Position numbers and translations under genes: made by a program. From the NCBI GenBank assembly GCA_022072225.1, contig JAJVIC010000010.1:372001-436000 (forward strand): a DNA stretch of 64,000 bases, read 5' to 3'. The notes beneath the pieces are model-generated. The model was not told the origin of the DNA and did no database searches. It saw only the letters and a program-made list of their open reading frames with translations. Source of the DNA: Bacteroidia bacterium. Lineage in GTDB: Bacteria; Bacteroidota; Bacteroidia; SXHM01. This document shows, piece by piece, positions 34,393-42,662 of this stretch (positions are counted from its first letter, which is position 1; each line of letters opens with the position of its first letter).

Positions 34393-35982
34393 TTAATGCG
34401 ATGAGGTAAACTCTGGTTCTTTTATGTTGATTGTTTCAACTGTAATGTTTCGGAATGGTGCGGTGTGTTTTTTAAAATCGTGAATGGTTTCCAATACATC
34501 GTAATCAATAGCCTGTGATTTTGAGCCGTCAATAATCACTTTGCAGTTGTCGGGCAAATTGCTCAATGTCAGAGCAAGACTTCCCTTGTTAAGAAAGGTT
34601 ACATCTTCAGAAAGCGTAAGGCGTATGGTTTCTTTTTCTCCACCTCTTTCTTTGCTGTAATGGTAGGCGTATTTATAGTTTCTGCGCAGAATAAAGAACA
34701 GCGCGAACACCATACCAATACCAATACCTTTCAGTAAATCGGTAGATAGTATGGCAACCACTGTAACTATAAAAGGAATAAACTGGTCCCAGCCATTGCG
34801 ATACATTTCTTTGTAGAGCGAAAGTTTGGAGAGTTTATAACCCACCATCAGCAAAATACCGGCAAGTGCAGCCAGGGGAATCATGTTCAGGAAAGTTGGA
34901 ATAACTACGGCAGAAACCAAAAGAATAACACCGTGAACAATGGTAGCCACCTTGGTTTGTCCGCCCGAATTGATGTTGGCCGAGCTGCGCACAATAACCT
35001 GGGTAACCGGAATGCCACCTATTAAACCCGAAACAATGTTACCAACACCCTGGGCTTTCAGTTCCCGGTTGGTGGGGGTGTTTCTGCGGTGCGGATCTAA
35101 TTTGTCAGTGGCTTCTACGCACAGCAGTGTTTCAATACTTGCTACAATAGCCAGCGTTAATGCGGTAATGTAAACCTGCGGGTTTTTCCATGCAGTGAAG
35201 TCGGGCAATGTGAAAAAGCCAAAGAATTCGGCAGGCGAGGAGGCAACGGGCAACTCAACCAAATGATGTTCGCCCATTTCCCATTTCGGGAACAGCGAGT
35301 TGAACAGCAGGTTAAGACCGATGCCAATCATTACCACAAAAAGAGCACCCGGCAGGAATTTGAAGAGCCCTATTTTTTTCATAAACGGACGATCAAACAA
35401 AATAAGCAGTGCAATGGAAACAAGGGCAATAATAACGGCACCGTCATTATGATACTGAATGGCATAGCCTATTTCGGTAAAGGTATTGTGTCCGTCTTTC
35501 TGAATAAAAGCTTCGTCACCGATGAAGTCGGCATCATAGCCCAGCGCATGCGGTATCTCTTTCAGAATAAGGGTAAGACCAATTGCTGCCAGCATACCTT
35601 TAATAACAGCCGATGGAAAATAATAAGCAATGATACCTGCGTTTACATAGCCCGCCAGCAGTTGAATAGCTCCGGCAAAAACAACGGCAAGCAGAAAGGC
35701 TTCGTAACTTCCCAGCGTTTGCAGTGCGGTTAAAACAATAACCACTAATCCCGCAGCGGGGCCCGAAACACCCAGCGGAGAGCCGCTGAGCGAACCAACT
35801 ACAATACCGCCTACTACACCGGCAATTACACCGGCAAATAAAGGTGCGCCCGAGGCAAGGGCAATGCCGAGGCACAAGGGCAGGGCAACTAAAAATACGA
35901 CCAGCCCGGAAGATACATCCTTACCGAATACGGTAGCATTGTATCCACCGGGCAAAAACTCAAAATCTGATTTACTCTTCAT
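34393..35982 (-). CDS. SulP family anion transporter, probably bicarbonate
   Basis: 529 residues. About 12-14 membrane helices carry the SulP signatures: SSGLVVFLVALPLCLGIALA, SGPAAGLVVIV, FLPGALFVVMIGIGLN, ASIETLLCVEATDKLDPHRR and PVTQVIVRSSANINSGGQTK. A C-terminal STAS domain (about 440-525, ISEDVTFLNKGSL type, CKVIIDGSKSQAIDYDVLE) is cytoplasmic. SulP members carry sulfate, other oxyanions or bicarbonate (BicA type). The adjacent carbonic anhydrase gene favours bicarbonate; sulfate cannot be excluded. Confidence 0.92.
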   Translation of the reverse strand: MKSKSDFEFLPGGYNATVFGKDVSSGLVVFLVALPLCLGIALASGAPLFAGVIAGVVGGIVVGSLSGSPLGVSGPAAGLVVIVLTALQTLGSYEAFLLAVVFAGAIQLLAGYVNAGIIAYYFPSAVIKGMLAAIGLTLILKEIPHALGYDADFIGDEAFIQKDGHNTFTEIGYAIQYHNDGAVIIALVSIALLILFDRPFMKKIGLFKFLPGALFVVMIGIGLNLLFNSLFPKWEMGEHHLVELPVASSPAEFFGFFTLPDFTAWKNPQVYITALTLAIVASIETLLCVEATDKLDPHRRNTPTNRELKAQGVGNIVSGLIGGIPVTQVIVRSSANINSGGQTKVATIVHGVILLVSAVVIPTFLNMIPLAALAGILLMVGYKLSKLSLYKEMYRNGWDQFIPFIVTVVAILSTDLLKGIGIGMVFALFFILRRNYKYAYHYSKERGGEKETIRLTLSEDVTFLNKGSLALTLSNLPDNCKVIIDGSKSQAIDYDVLETIHDFKKHTAPFRNITVETINIKEPEFTSSH

Positions 35983-36063
35983 AAAATTGTTCTAAATGAT
36001 TAACACATATGCAGGTTACCCAAGTAGGGTATGCACGAAATAACCGGAAGCGGGTGTGTTCAA

Positions 36064-36447
36064 TCAGGCCTTTGGAGGCGGGGGAACTATTTCTGAAATA
36101 AATTCACGGATAGCGTGAATGCCATGGAAGCGTTGCGAATAGGTTTCATCCGCATGTTTATAAAAGCTGAAGTAAATGGTGTAAAAATCATCGTGTGCAG
36201 CTTTCTCCTCTTCTTCTTCTTCGGCCGGAGCATTATTGGATGTATTTGTGCCGTTGTTGCCTGTTGCAGATCCTGTATCAAAACCTGCTTGTGACAGGAA
36301 TGATGAACCTTCAGAAGTTTTTACAGTGCTTACCGTTTGTATTTGAATACCAAAAAAACTATAGAAGTTTATACTGATGTTTAAAAAGTATAAACCCAGC
36401 ATAACGCTGAAAATTTTCAGAAACACTAAGTTGGTTTTGGTTTTCAC
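36064..36447 (-). CDS. Small hypothetical membrane-anchored protein
   Basis: 127 residues, not recognised. An N-terminal membrane helix (VFLKIFSVMLGLYFLNISIN, about 8-30) is followed by a Ser/Thr/Asn-rich stretch and an acidic run (PAEEEEEEKAAHDD, about 75-88). The end has FYTIYFSFYKHADETYSQRF and the proline-rich tail PPPPKA. It lies 81 bp upstream of the SulP gene on the same strand. Confidence 0.65.
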   Translation of the reverse strand: MKTKTNLVFLKIFSVMLGLYFLNISINFYSFFGIQIQTVSTVKTSEGSSFLSQAGFDTGSATGNNGTNTSNNAPAEEEEEEKAAHDDFYTIYFSFYKHADETYSQRFHGIHAIREFISEIVPPPPKA

Positions 36448-36501
36448 GGGTGCAAATATAACATCAATTGGGGGTATATGCTTTGTGAAAAAATGTTAAG
36501 C

Positions 36502-36536
36502 AAAAAAGGCTGCCCGAATGGAGCAGCCTTTTTTGG
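36502..36536. terminator. Terminator of the MORN gene
   Basis: An 11- to 12-bp stem (36502-36513 with 36523-36534) with a 9-base loop, and A and T runs on the flanks; the minus-strand MORN gene ends 15 bp away. Confidence 0.85.
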
Positions 36537-36550
36537 GGATGGTGTATGTG

Positions 36551-36982
36551 TTATTTTTCTTGTTGCTGAACTTCGCCAACAGGTTGAACCGCACTAAAGC
36601 GTTGTGCGCCATCAATCCAGTCGCCTTCAAATTTATTCTGGCTCATGGCATCACCCGGTGTTTCCCAAATATAGTGTCCCCTTCCCTGCATTTTGTTTTC
36701 TTCCCAGGTTCCTATGTAGCGGTCGCCATTGTTCCAGATCATTGTTCCGCGTCCTTCTATTTCGCCCTCTACAAAAGCACCTTTATAAACATCACCGTTT
36801 TTCCATGTGTAGGTTCCTTGTCCGTACATTTTGCCTTTTACCCAAAGGCCGTTATACATGTCACCGTTTTTAAAAATCATTTTACCGTTGCCGTCAAAGC
36901 AGTTGCCTTCAATGCACTGGGCGCTTGCAGATAAAGAACAAAGCGCAAAGAAGAGAGATGAGAGAAGAATTATTTTTTTCAT
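36551..36982 (-). CDS. MORN-repeat secreted protein
   Basis: 143 residues. The frame extends further upstream, but the signal peptide starts at 36982 (KKIILLSSLFFALCSLSASA, cleaved before QCIEG). Four to five MORN repeats follow: GNGKMIFKNGDMYNGLWVKG, KMYGQGTYTWKNGDVYKGAF, GRGTMIWNNGDRYIGTWEEN, and GRGHYIWETPGD. The repeats form an extended beta sheet used in protein or lipid contacts. No enzymatic domain is attached. Function unknown. Confidence 0.85.
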   Translation of the reverse strand: MKKIILLSSLFFALCSLSASAQCIEGNCFDGNGKMIFKNGDMYNGLWVKGKMYGQGTYTWKNGDVYKGAFVEGEIEGRGTMIWNNGDRYIGTWEENKMQGRGHYIWETPGDAMSQNKFEGDWIDGAQRFSAVQPVGEVQQQEK

Positions 36983-37065
36983 AGGTTGAGTTTTTTCTTG
37001 TAAGCCTGTATTGTGCTGGCAAAAGTAAAAAGGTTTATGGTATTTGTATAATGTTTTTGAATACA

Positions 37066-37398
37066 TTATTCATACCCGGGTGTTGATATTCTCTGAATAT
37101 TGTATGAAAGTTGATTTGCCTGCGCCCACTCCATGTGTGTTATCGGAATGGCATAAATCTCGGGCAACTGGGTATCGCAGAATTTTTTCAAGCGTTTTTC
37201 AATTACAGGAAAGAGAATAGATTTGGTTTTTGCTGTAATGATGTAGATTTTCTTCGATTGGAGTTTCCCGTTTACCAGTTCAAGTCTTTCAATATGGCGT
37301 TTGATATTTACATCTACTACCAGGTTTTCTTCCAGCAGAAACAGGGCAACTGTTTCCAGGAGTTTTTCATTTTCAGCTACAATTCTCAGTAATATCAT
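37066..37398 (-). CDS. CutA-like small protein in the efflux operon
   Basis: 110 residues. It follows the CutA plan: LLETVALFLLEENLVVDVNI, a hairpin with LQSKKIYIITAKTKSIL, FPVIEKRLKKF, and the typical QLPEIYAIPITHMEWAQ. CutA is a trimeric ferredoxin-like fold related in shape to PII signalling proteins. The role of CutA is uncertain despite the name divalent-cation tolerance. It is the last gene of the TetR-ABC-HlyD-TolC unit (14 bp after tolC). A second CutA-like gene lies at 48666. Confidence 0.75.
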   Translation of the reverse strand: MILLRIVAENEKLLETVALFLLEENLVVDVNIKRHIERLELVNGKLQSKKIYIITAKTKSILFPVIEKRLKKFCDTQLPEIYAIPITHMEWAQANQLSYNIQRISTPGYE

Positions 37399-37412
37399 GG
37401 TTGTTTCTTTTT

Positions 37413-38819
37413 TTAAATTCCTGCTTCACCGAATGTATAGGCCACCTGCAGCAGGTTTTTGCGGTTTTTGGTGATGAGTTCAATCAGTTTTACCCTTGCA
37501 TTAACAGCGCTCATTTCACGCATATTAATCATAAACAGCGAACTTTCGCCCGAATCAAACATTCGTTTTTCAGCAGACAGCAATGATTCATAATCGCGTA
37601 CCGTTCCTGTATAGAGTTTAACCTGCTCGCGCGAAACGTTTTGTTCGTTAATACTCATGCGGGCTTTGTTCAGCAGTTGGTTGGTTTTGTTTTTCAGTTC
37701 GTAATTTGCTTCGCTTATTTTTAGTTTGGCAAGTTGCAGTTCGCCTCTTTCTTTGCGCAACAGCAGAGGCATACTGAAGTTTAAACCCCACTTGTAATTG
37801 TTAAGACTGTAGTTGCTGAACACATCGCTGTTAACGGGAGCCGACAATGCATTGTATTGAATATTAAGCAGCGGTTTCAGTTTTTCGGCTTTCCATTTTC
37901 GCTCGGTTTCCAGCGTTGCTATCTTAAATCTTGACAGCGAAAGTTGCGGATGTAATTGTTCCAGGCTGTCTAATTTTAAAATAAAGCCTGCCAGTTCGTA
38001 TTCGCCCGCTGAGATAGTTTCACTTGCCGGTGGTATGGTGTTATTACCGAGTTCCAGCGGTATTTCATTTTCGTACCAGAGAAAAGTTGACATCATAAGC
38101 GAGGCGTTGGTAAATTCAATTTCCGCTTGTTGCAGGTTGAGTTTTCGGTCCTGCACTTGTATGCCTGCCTCAAGGGTGTCAACATAAGGACGGTCGCCAA
38201 GTTCTGCGCTTTGTTTTACGGCATCAAAACGAAGTTGTGCAACGCTTAGTGCATTTCTGAAAACAACAAGTTTGTTGTAGGCCATAAACCATTCCCAGTA
38301 AGCTTTGCCGGCTTCGTACATCAGTTCGTTTAATATGGATTGTTGCTCGGCAAGCGATGCTTGTGCGAATATTTTTGCCTGTTGTAAGGTTGTTCTTCGC
38401 TGGTCTATAAACAGGCCTTGCCCCAGAGGCAGTGATATTCCCGCATAAGCCAATCCTTGTTGCGGCAAAGAGTTTTCAGGGCTCAGAAATGAGCCCCGGT
38501 TGTTTTCGTATCCCGCTTTCAATTCAATACCAAACCATGTGGGAATTTTCAGACCGGAGTTCAGCAGACTGAAATAATTTTTATCATCGAAATATTTCTG
38601 ATCCAAACTGATGTATGTTACAGGATCAAAATTTCCGCGTGCGCTTAGTTCAGTTGCCTTTCCCATTTTTGGCAACAGGGCTGCCTGCCTGGCTATCGGG
38701 TGATTTTTTTTTACCCAAGTTGAGTACTCTTCGAACGAAAACAGTATCAGAGAGTCGGTTTGAGCCAACAAGAAGAGCGGAGAAAACAATAAACAAGTCA
38801 GAAAGTAAAATGCTCTCAT
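37413..38819 (-). CDS. TolC family outer-membrane efflux protein
   Basis: 468 residues with a signal peptide (cleaved near LFLLAQ). Two OEP-like halves with long helices and coiled-coil character are visible: FEEYSTWVKKNHPIARQAAL, QGLAYAGISLPLGQGLFIDQ, ILNELMYEAGKAYWEWF and NNYKWGLNFSMPLLLRKERG. It forms the trimeric outer-membrane exit duct. Its start overlaps the stop of the HlyD gene by 4 bp (ATGA), so coupling within the operon is tight. Confidence 0.92.
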   Translation of the reverse strand: MRAFYFLTCLLFSPLFLLAQTDSLILFSFEEYSTWVKKNHPIARQAALLPKMGKATELSARGNFDPVTYISLDQKYFDDKNYFSLLNSGLKIPTWFGIELKAGYENNRGSFLSPENSLPQQGLAYAGISLPLGQGLFIDQRRTTLQQAKIFAQASLAEQQSILNELMYEAGKAYWEWFMAYNKLVVFRNALSVAQLRFDAVKQSAELGDRPYVDTLEAGIQVQDRKLNLQQAEIEFTNASLMMSTFLWYENEIPLELGNNTIPPASETISAGEYELAGFILKLDSLEQLHPQLSLSRFKIATLETERKWKAEKLKPLLNIQYNALSAPVNSDVFSNYSLNNYKWGLNFSMPLLLRKERGELQLAKLKISEANYELKNKTNQLLNKARMSINEQNVSREQVKLYTGTVRDYESLLSAEKRMFDSGESSLFMINMREMSAVNARVKLIELITKNRKNLLQVAYTFGEAGI

Positions 38820-40171
38820 TTTTTGTCCTCTGCTTGCGTTGCAGTTTTGTTTAGTTTATAATAGTCGGGAGGAAATCCGTTTATTTTTCGCCACAATTCA
38901 TACCATATCGGAACATCTTTTAGCAAAGACATGGTATGCGCTCCCGCACCTACGCGCAATTCTTTTGGCCAGGGATAGGACGTTGAATCGGCTGCTACCA
39001 ATAACCTGTATTTGCCATTTTCGCTTATGAAATTATCAATAGCCACTACTTTTCCGTCATAGGTTCCGTAACTTACATTCGGCCAACCTGAAAATACAAC
39101 TGCAGGCCAGCCGTCAAACTGAATTTTTACCGGCTGATTTTTTTCTATTAAAGGTAAATCAATCGGCAGTACATACATTTCAACTGCAAGTTCATAGCTC
39201 GATGGCATAATGCTGACTATTTCTTCACCTTCTTTTATGTTCTCGCCAATTCCTGTTTTCATTGCTTTTGTTATGTATCCGTCCTGTGGTGAGGTTATAT
39301 AATAGTACCCGATTCTTACAGAATAATTCATGTATTGATTTTGTAGTTTGGTAACAACAGCTTCGGCATCATACATACTGCTTAGTGCAGAATACTTATC
39401 CGATTCGGTTTTAGCAATTTTATCATTGAATTCAGTTTTAATTGTTGATAATTCAACCAATGCGTTTATCATTTCGTTACGGCTGGTAAGCAACTTGTTT
39501 TCTTGTGATATTTTTTTCGCACTAGTCTCTTGCATTTTTAGCTTTCTGCTTTCCAGATCGGTTAGTGATTTCAGTCCTTCACGGTAAAGTTGTTCCATTC
39601 GCTGCAATTGCTCCTGAGCTATTTTTTCATTCAGTATGCTTGCCTGCAGGTCAATACTATCGCTCTTTATTTTTAATATAGCCTGCTGTACTTTATTTTG
39701 GGCTTGTTCCAGTTTTAGCATCCTTGTCTGGTTCATGGCATCAACCTGATTGTCTAGGGCTTTTACTTTTTCCATATAAGACGTAACAGAAAGCTCTTTT
39801 GATTTCAGTTGTTGCTCGGTATTTTTCAGCAGTGAAGGATCAAAATATTCGTCCTTTATTTCTGAAATAAAAAGAATGGTGTCGCCTTTGTTTACAAAAT
39901 CACCTTCTTTTACATGCCATTTTACTATTCGCCCGGGAATAATGGAATGAATGCTTTGCGGACGTTGGTCAGGTCGCAGAGCAGTAACATTTCCGGGAGC
40001 CTGAATGTTTTGTGTCCAGGGAAGACACAGAAGAATAAGCAGAAAAATAATTGCCGTGAGTGAAATTTTGAGAAACAAGTTGCTTATTTGTTTACCCTCT
40101 GTAATGGTAAATGAACGGTATTTACTCTTGTCAATAAGATCTTTTATGCTGTTGGATGTTATGTTGAGCAT
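38816..40171 (-). CDS. HlyD family membrane-fusion protein
   Basis: 451 residues. One N-terminal membrane helix (about 30-50, ISLTAIIFLLILLCLPW) is followed by a biotinyl-lipoyl-like domain (VTALRPDQRPQSIHSIIPGR, VKEGDFVNKGDTILFI), a long coiled coil (about 115-270) and the second lipoyl half (YYITSPQDGYITKAMKTGIG, ENIKEGEEIVSIMP). It bridges the inner-membrane transporter and TolC. It starts 1 bp after the ABC transporter stop. Confidence 0.93.
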   Translation of the reverse strand: MLNITSNSIKDLIDKSKYRSFTITEGKQISNLFLKISLTAIIFLLILLCLPWTQNIQAPGNVTALRPDQRPQSIHSIIPGRIVKWHVKEGDFVNKGDTILFISEIKDEYFDPSLLKNTEQQLKSKELSVTSYMEKVKALDNQVDAMNQTRMLKLEQAQNKVQQAILKIKSDSIDLQASILNEKIAQEQLQRMEQLYREGLKSLTDLESRKLKMQETSAKKISQENKLLTSRNEMINALVELSTIKTEFNDKIAKTESDKYSALSSMYDAEAVVTKLQNQYMNYSVRIGYYYITSPQDGYITKAMKTGIGENIKEGEEIVSIMPSSYELAVEMYVLPIDLPLIEKNQPVKIQFDGWPAVVFSGWPNVSYGTYDGKVVAIDNFISENGKYRLLVAADSTSYPWPKELRVGAGAHTMSLLKDVPIWYELWRKINGFPPDYYKLNKTATQAEDKK

Positions 40172-40172
40172 G

Positions 40173-41885
40173 TCAGTTTATTAAGTTTAATAATTCCTGT
40201 TCCATGTTTTTAGCCTGGTCAAAAGCTTTCACGCTGCCGTTTTCCATGAGGCATACCTTATCGCAAAGCGCGGCAACATGTGCATCGGATGAAATGATTA
40301 ATACTGTTGCGGGGTAGTTTTTACCAAGCAGGTGTTCGAGAATTTTTTTTCGTTCGTTTGTTTCAATGGTATTGATGCAATCGTCAATCAGCAACAGTTT
40401 TGGATTGTTAACGATTGTACGTGCGATGTTTATTTTCTGAATGGTACTTTGCGAAAAGGTTTTTCCTTCGGGAAACACAAGTGTGTCGAGCCCTTTCGGT
40501 AATTTTTTTACAATTTCATCCAGTCCGACCACAGCAATGGCTCTTAAAATATCTTCTGTAGTTGTTTTATCTTTTCCAAGCGAAATATTTTCGCGCACCG
40601 TACCATGAAAAAGCGATGCACCTGAGAAGCACGCTCCAATATAGCTGCGTAGTTTTTCAAGGCTGTAATTCCCTGCAGGCAATCCGTTGTAGCAAACGCT
40701 GCCACTTTCAGGTTCATAAAAACCTGCAAGCAGATGTAACAGCGTTGTTTTGCCCGAACCATTGCTTCCGGCTATCATTATTTTCTCAGCACTGTTTATT
40801 TTCAGCGAAACTTTTTTCAGAGCTTCTTTGCTGCTGTTTTCGTGCGAGAAAGTCAGTTCATTTAATTCAAGAACAATTCCGTCAGAAGAAATTATTTGCT
40901 CACTGCCTTTGTCGTTTTCAAGTTCAAAATCAGTAACCTGCCCAACTTTTTCAAGCGAAGCCAAAACATCATAAATGGTTTCAAGGCTCATAATCAATTT
41001 TTCAACCGAAGCCAGAATGAGCAGTATCACCAGTTCGGCAGCTACAAACTGCCCGATGTTCATCTGCTGATTGATCACCAGCATTCCACCAATCAGGAGC
41101 AAGAGTCCTGCAACAATAATTTTGAACGCAATCATCCACAGGTATTGTAACCTGAGTAACGAAAAATGATTTTCGCGCGCATCCAGATATTCTGCTACAT
41201 ACTCATCTGTCTTCTTCAGATGCAGCGAAGTTTCGCCTGCCAGTTTAAAGGTTTTGTCGGCTCGCGCAATTTCTTCCAGCCAGTGAACAACTGCATATTT
41301 GTATTTCGATTCTTTTAAACTGGTATCAAGTCCACGTTTACCTGTAAGACGGAAAACCAGGAAAAACAAAACCACCAGTGCAAGTGTAATCGCTATAAAA
41401 AACGGGTGATAGAACGAAAGTAAAATCAATCCCAGTAAAATCTGGAAAGCTGCAGTTGAAAAATCGATAAGTATTTTTGATAATCCTTTCTGAACAATGG
41501 GGATACCAAAGAAACGATTCATCAACTCAGGAGCATAGTTATTGTTGAGTTTATTCAATTTTAGTTTTGGTACTCGGTAGGCAAATTCAAATGCCGCTTT
41601 GGTGAAAATTTTCTGTTGAATATTTTCAGTAATTCTTAGTTGCATTATTTGCAGAATACCGCCCAGTAATACTCCCAGCAACACAAGAATAACAAGTACA
41701 ATCCAGGATGTTGATACCTGTCCTCCCTGAATAAGATTAATGATTGACTGAATTCCCAGAGGAAGCGAGAGCGCAACAATTCCGTTTATTATTGCAAACA
41801 AATACAATTGACGTATCTCGGTGCGATTAGGAATCAAAAGCAGCCAAAAGCGTTTAACCGGTGATAATGTTTCTTTCGTATTCAT
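40173..41885 (-). CDS. ABC exporter-type half transporter with degenerate ATPase domain
   Basis: 570 residues. The N-terminal membrane domain has six helices (about 20-310). In the nucleotide-binding domain Walker A is intact (IMIAGSNGSGKTTLLHLL). Other motifs are not: the Q-loop region reads YIGACFSGASLF with no Gln, the signature LSGGQ is FSQST, Walker B ends LLLIDD with Asp in place of the catalytic Glu, the D-loop is INTIE, and the H-loop His is Ser (VLIISSDAHV). If it works as a homodimer, canonical ATP hydrolysis is doubtful. It starts on the last base of the TetR stop and feeds the HlyD/TolC pair. Confidence 0.88.
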   Translation of the reverse strand: MNTKETLSPVKRFWLLLIPNRTEIRQLYLFAIINGIVALSLPLGIQSIINLIQGGQVSTSWIVLVILVLLGVLLGGILQIMQLRITENIQQKIFTKAAFEFAYRVPKLKLNKLNNNYAPELMNRFFGIPIVQKGLSKILIDFSTAAFQILLGLILLSFYHPFFIAITLALVVLFFLVFRLTGKRGLDTSLKESKYKYAVVHWLEEIARADKTFKLAGETSLHLKKTDEYVAEYLDARENHFSLLRLQYLWMIAFKIIVAGLLLLIGGMLVINQQMNIGQFVAAELVILLILASVEKLIMSLETIYDVLASLEKVGQVTDFELENDKGSEQIISSDGIVLELNELTFSHENSSKEALKKVSLKINSAEKIMIAGSNGSGKTTLLHLLAGFYEPESGSVCYNGLPAGNYSLEKLRSYIGACFSGASLFHGTVRENISLGKDKTTTEDILRAIAVVGLDEIVKKLPKGLDTLVFPEGKTFSQSTIQKINIARTIVNNPKLLLIDDCINTIETNERKKILEHLLGKNYPATVLIISSDAHVAALCDKVCLMENGSVKAFDQAKNMEQELLNLIN

Positions 41886-42562
41886 TACTGAGTTATTGTT
41901 TTTACTACCATATCATGAAAAAACCTGCGTACGTCATCATTACCGTTTACTTTGTTGGTAAGGCGTGGAAGATGTTCGGAAAAAAAGTGCTGCAGGTGAG
42001 CTCCTTCAACTACTGTTGACACCAGCATGTTGGGATATTTATATTTCGGAGAAACTTCCAGAATGATTTCAGCGACTTTGTTTACCAGATTTTTGTAGCC
42101 ATAGTAAACACCCAGTTTGTTTTGCGAATCAACCTCCTTATTCAGAAATGATTTAGATGCTTCAGTAAGAACAATCCTGCTCAGTTTTACCAGATTCATG
42201 TGTGAGAATTCACTATCCTCGGTTATTTTTTCAGTAAGTAGTTTCACTGCACGTTCCAAACGCTGGTTGGGCGATTTAATATTTGCAACGGTAAATTCAA
42301 GCCTGTATTCCATCCACGACCAATACCAGGAGGTAAGGTAGAGCAGAAATTTCTGCTTGCTCTGAAAATAACGGTAAACAGATGCCTCAGGAGAGCCAAT
42401 TTTCTGTCCAAGTTTTCTGAATGTGAAATCTTCGTAACCAATTTTATCTATCAGATTAATGCCTTCAGTTATTATTTTTCGTCCCAACTCGCTTGTTTCC
42501 GGATTTTTTAAATATACAGATGGATTTACCTGAATGTTTACTCCTATGATAAATTGTGTCAT
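41885..42562 (-). CDS. TetR family transcriptional regulator
   Basis: 225 residues. The N-terminal HTH is clear (GRKIITEGINLIDKIGYEDF, TFRKLGQKIGSPEASVYRYF, QSKQKFLLYL, about 27-75). The larger C-terminal ligand-binding domain is helical (ERAVKLLTEKITEDSEF). It is the first gene of the efflux operon and overlaps the ABC gene by one base (TAATG). A long palindrome directly before it (42580-42610) covers its likely promoter, which suggests that it represses its own operon. Confidence 0.9.
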   Translation of the reverse strand: MTQFIIGVNIQVNPSVYLKNPETSELGRKIITEGINLIDKIGYEDFTFRKLGQKIGSPEASVYRYFQSKQKFLLYLTSWYWSWMEYRLEFTVANIKSPNQRLERAVKLLTEKITEDSEFSHMNLVKLSRIVLTEASKSFLNKEVDSQNKLGVYYGYKNLVNKVAEIILEVSPKYKYPNMLVSTVVEGAHLQHFFSEHLPRLTNKVNGNDDVRRFFHDMVVKTITQ

Positions 42563-42579
42563 TATTGTTTAAATTCTTT

Positions 42580-42610
42580 GCAAATATAATAGTAATACTA
42601 TTATATTTGC
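42580..42610. promoter_or_regulatory. 31-bp palindrome, likely TetR operator over the promoter
   Basis: Perfect 15-bp arms, GCAAATATAATAGTA (42580-42594) and TACTATTATATTTGC (42596-42610), meet at one central A. Each strand contains TATATTTG, a -7 element; the minus-strand copy at 42581-42588 is correctly placed for the TetR gene starting at 42562. Confidence 0.8.
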
Positions 42611-42662
42611 AATTAATTTAAACATAACAGCTATAACTACAATTTGTTTTAAGTGTAAAAAA

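Noticed and set aside
35263-35733. 156-residue plus-strand frame
   Set aside because: Antisense to the SulP gene with no recognisable domain.
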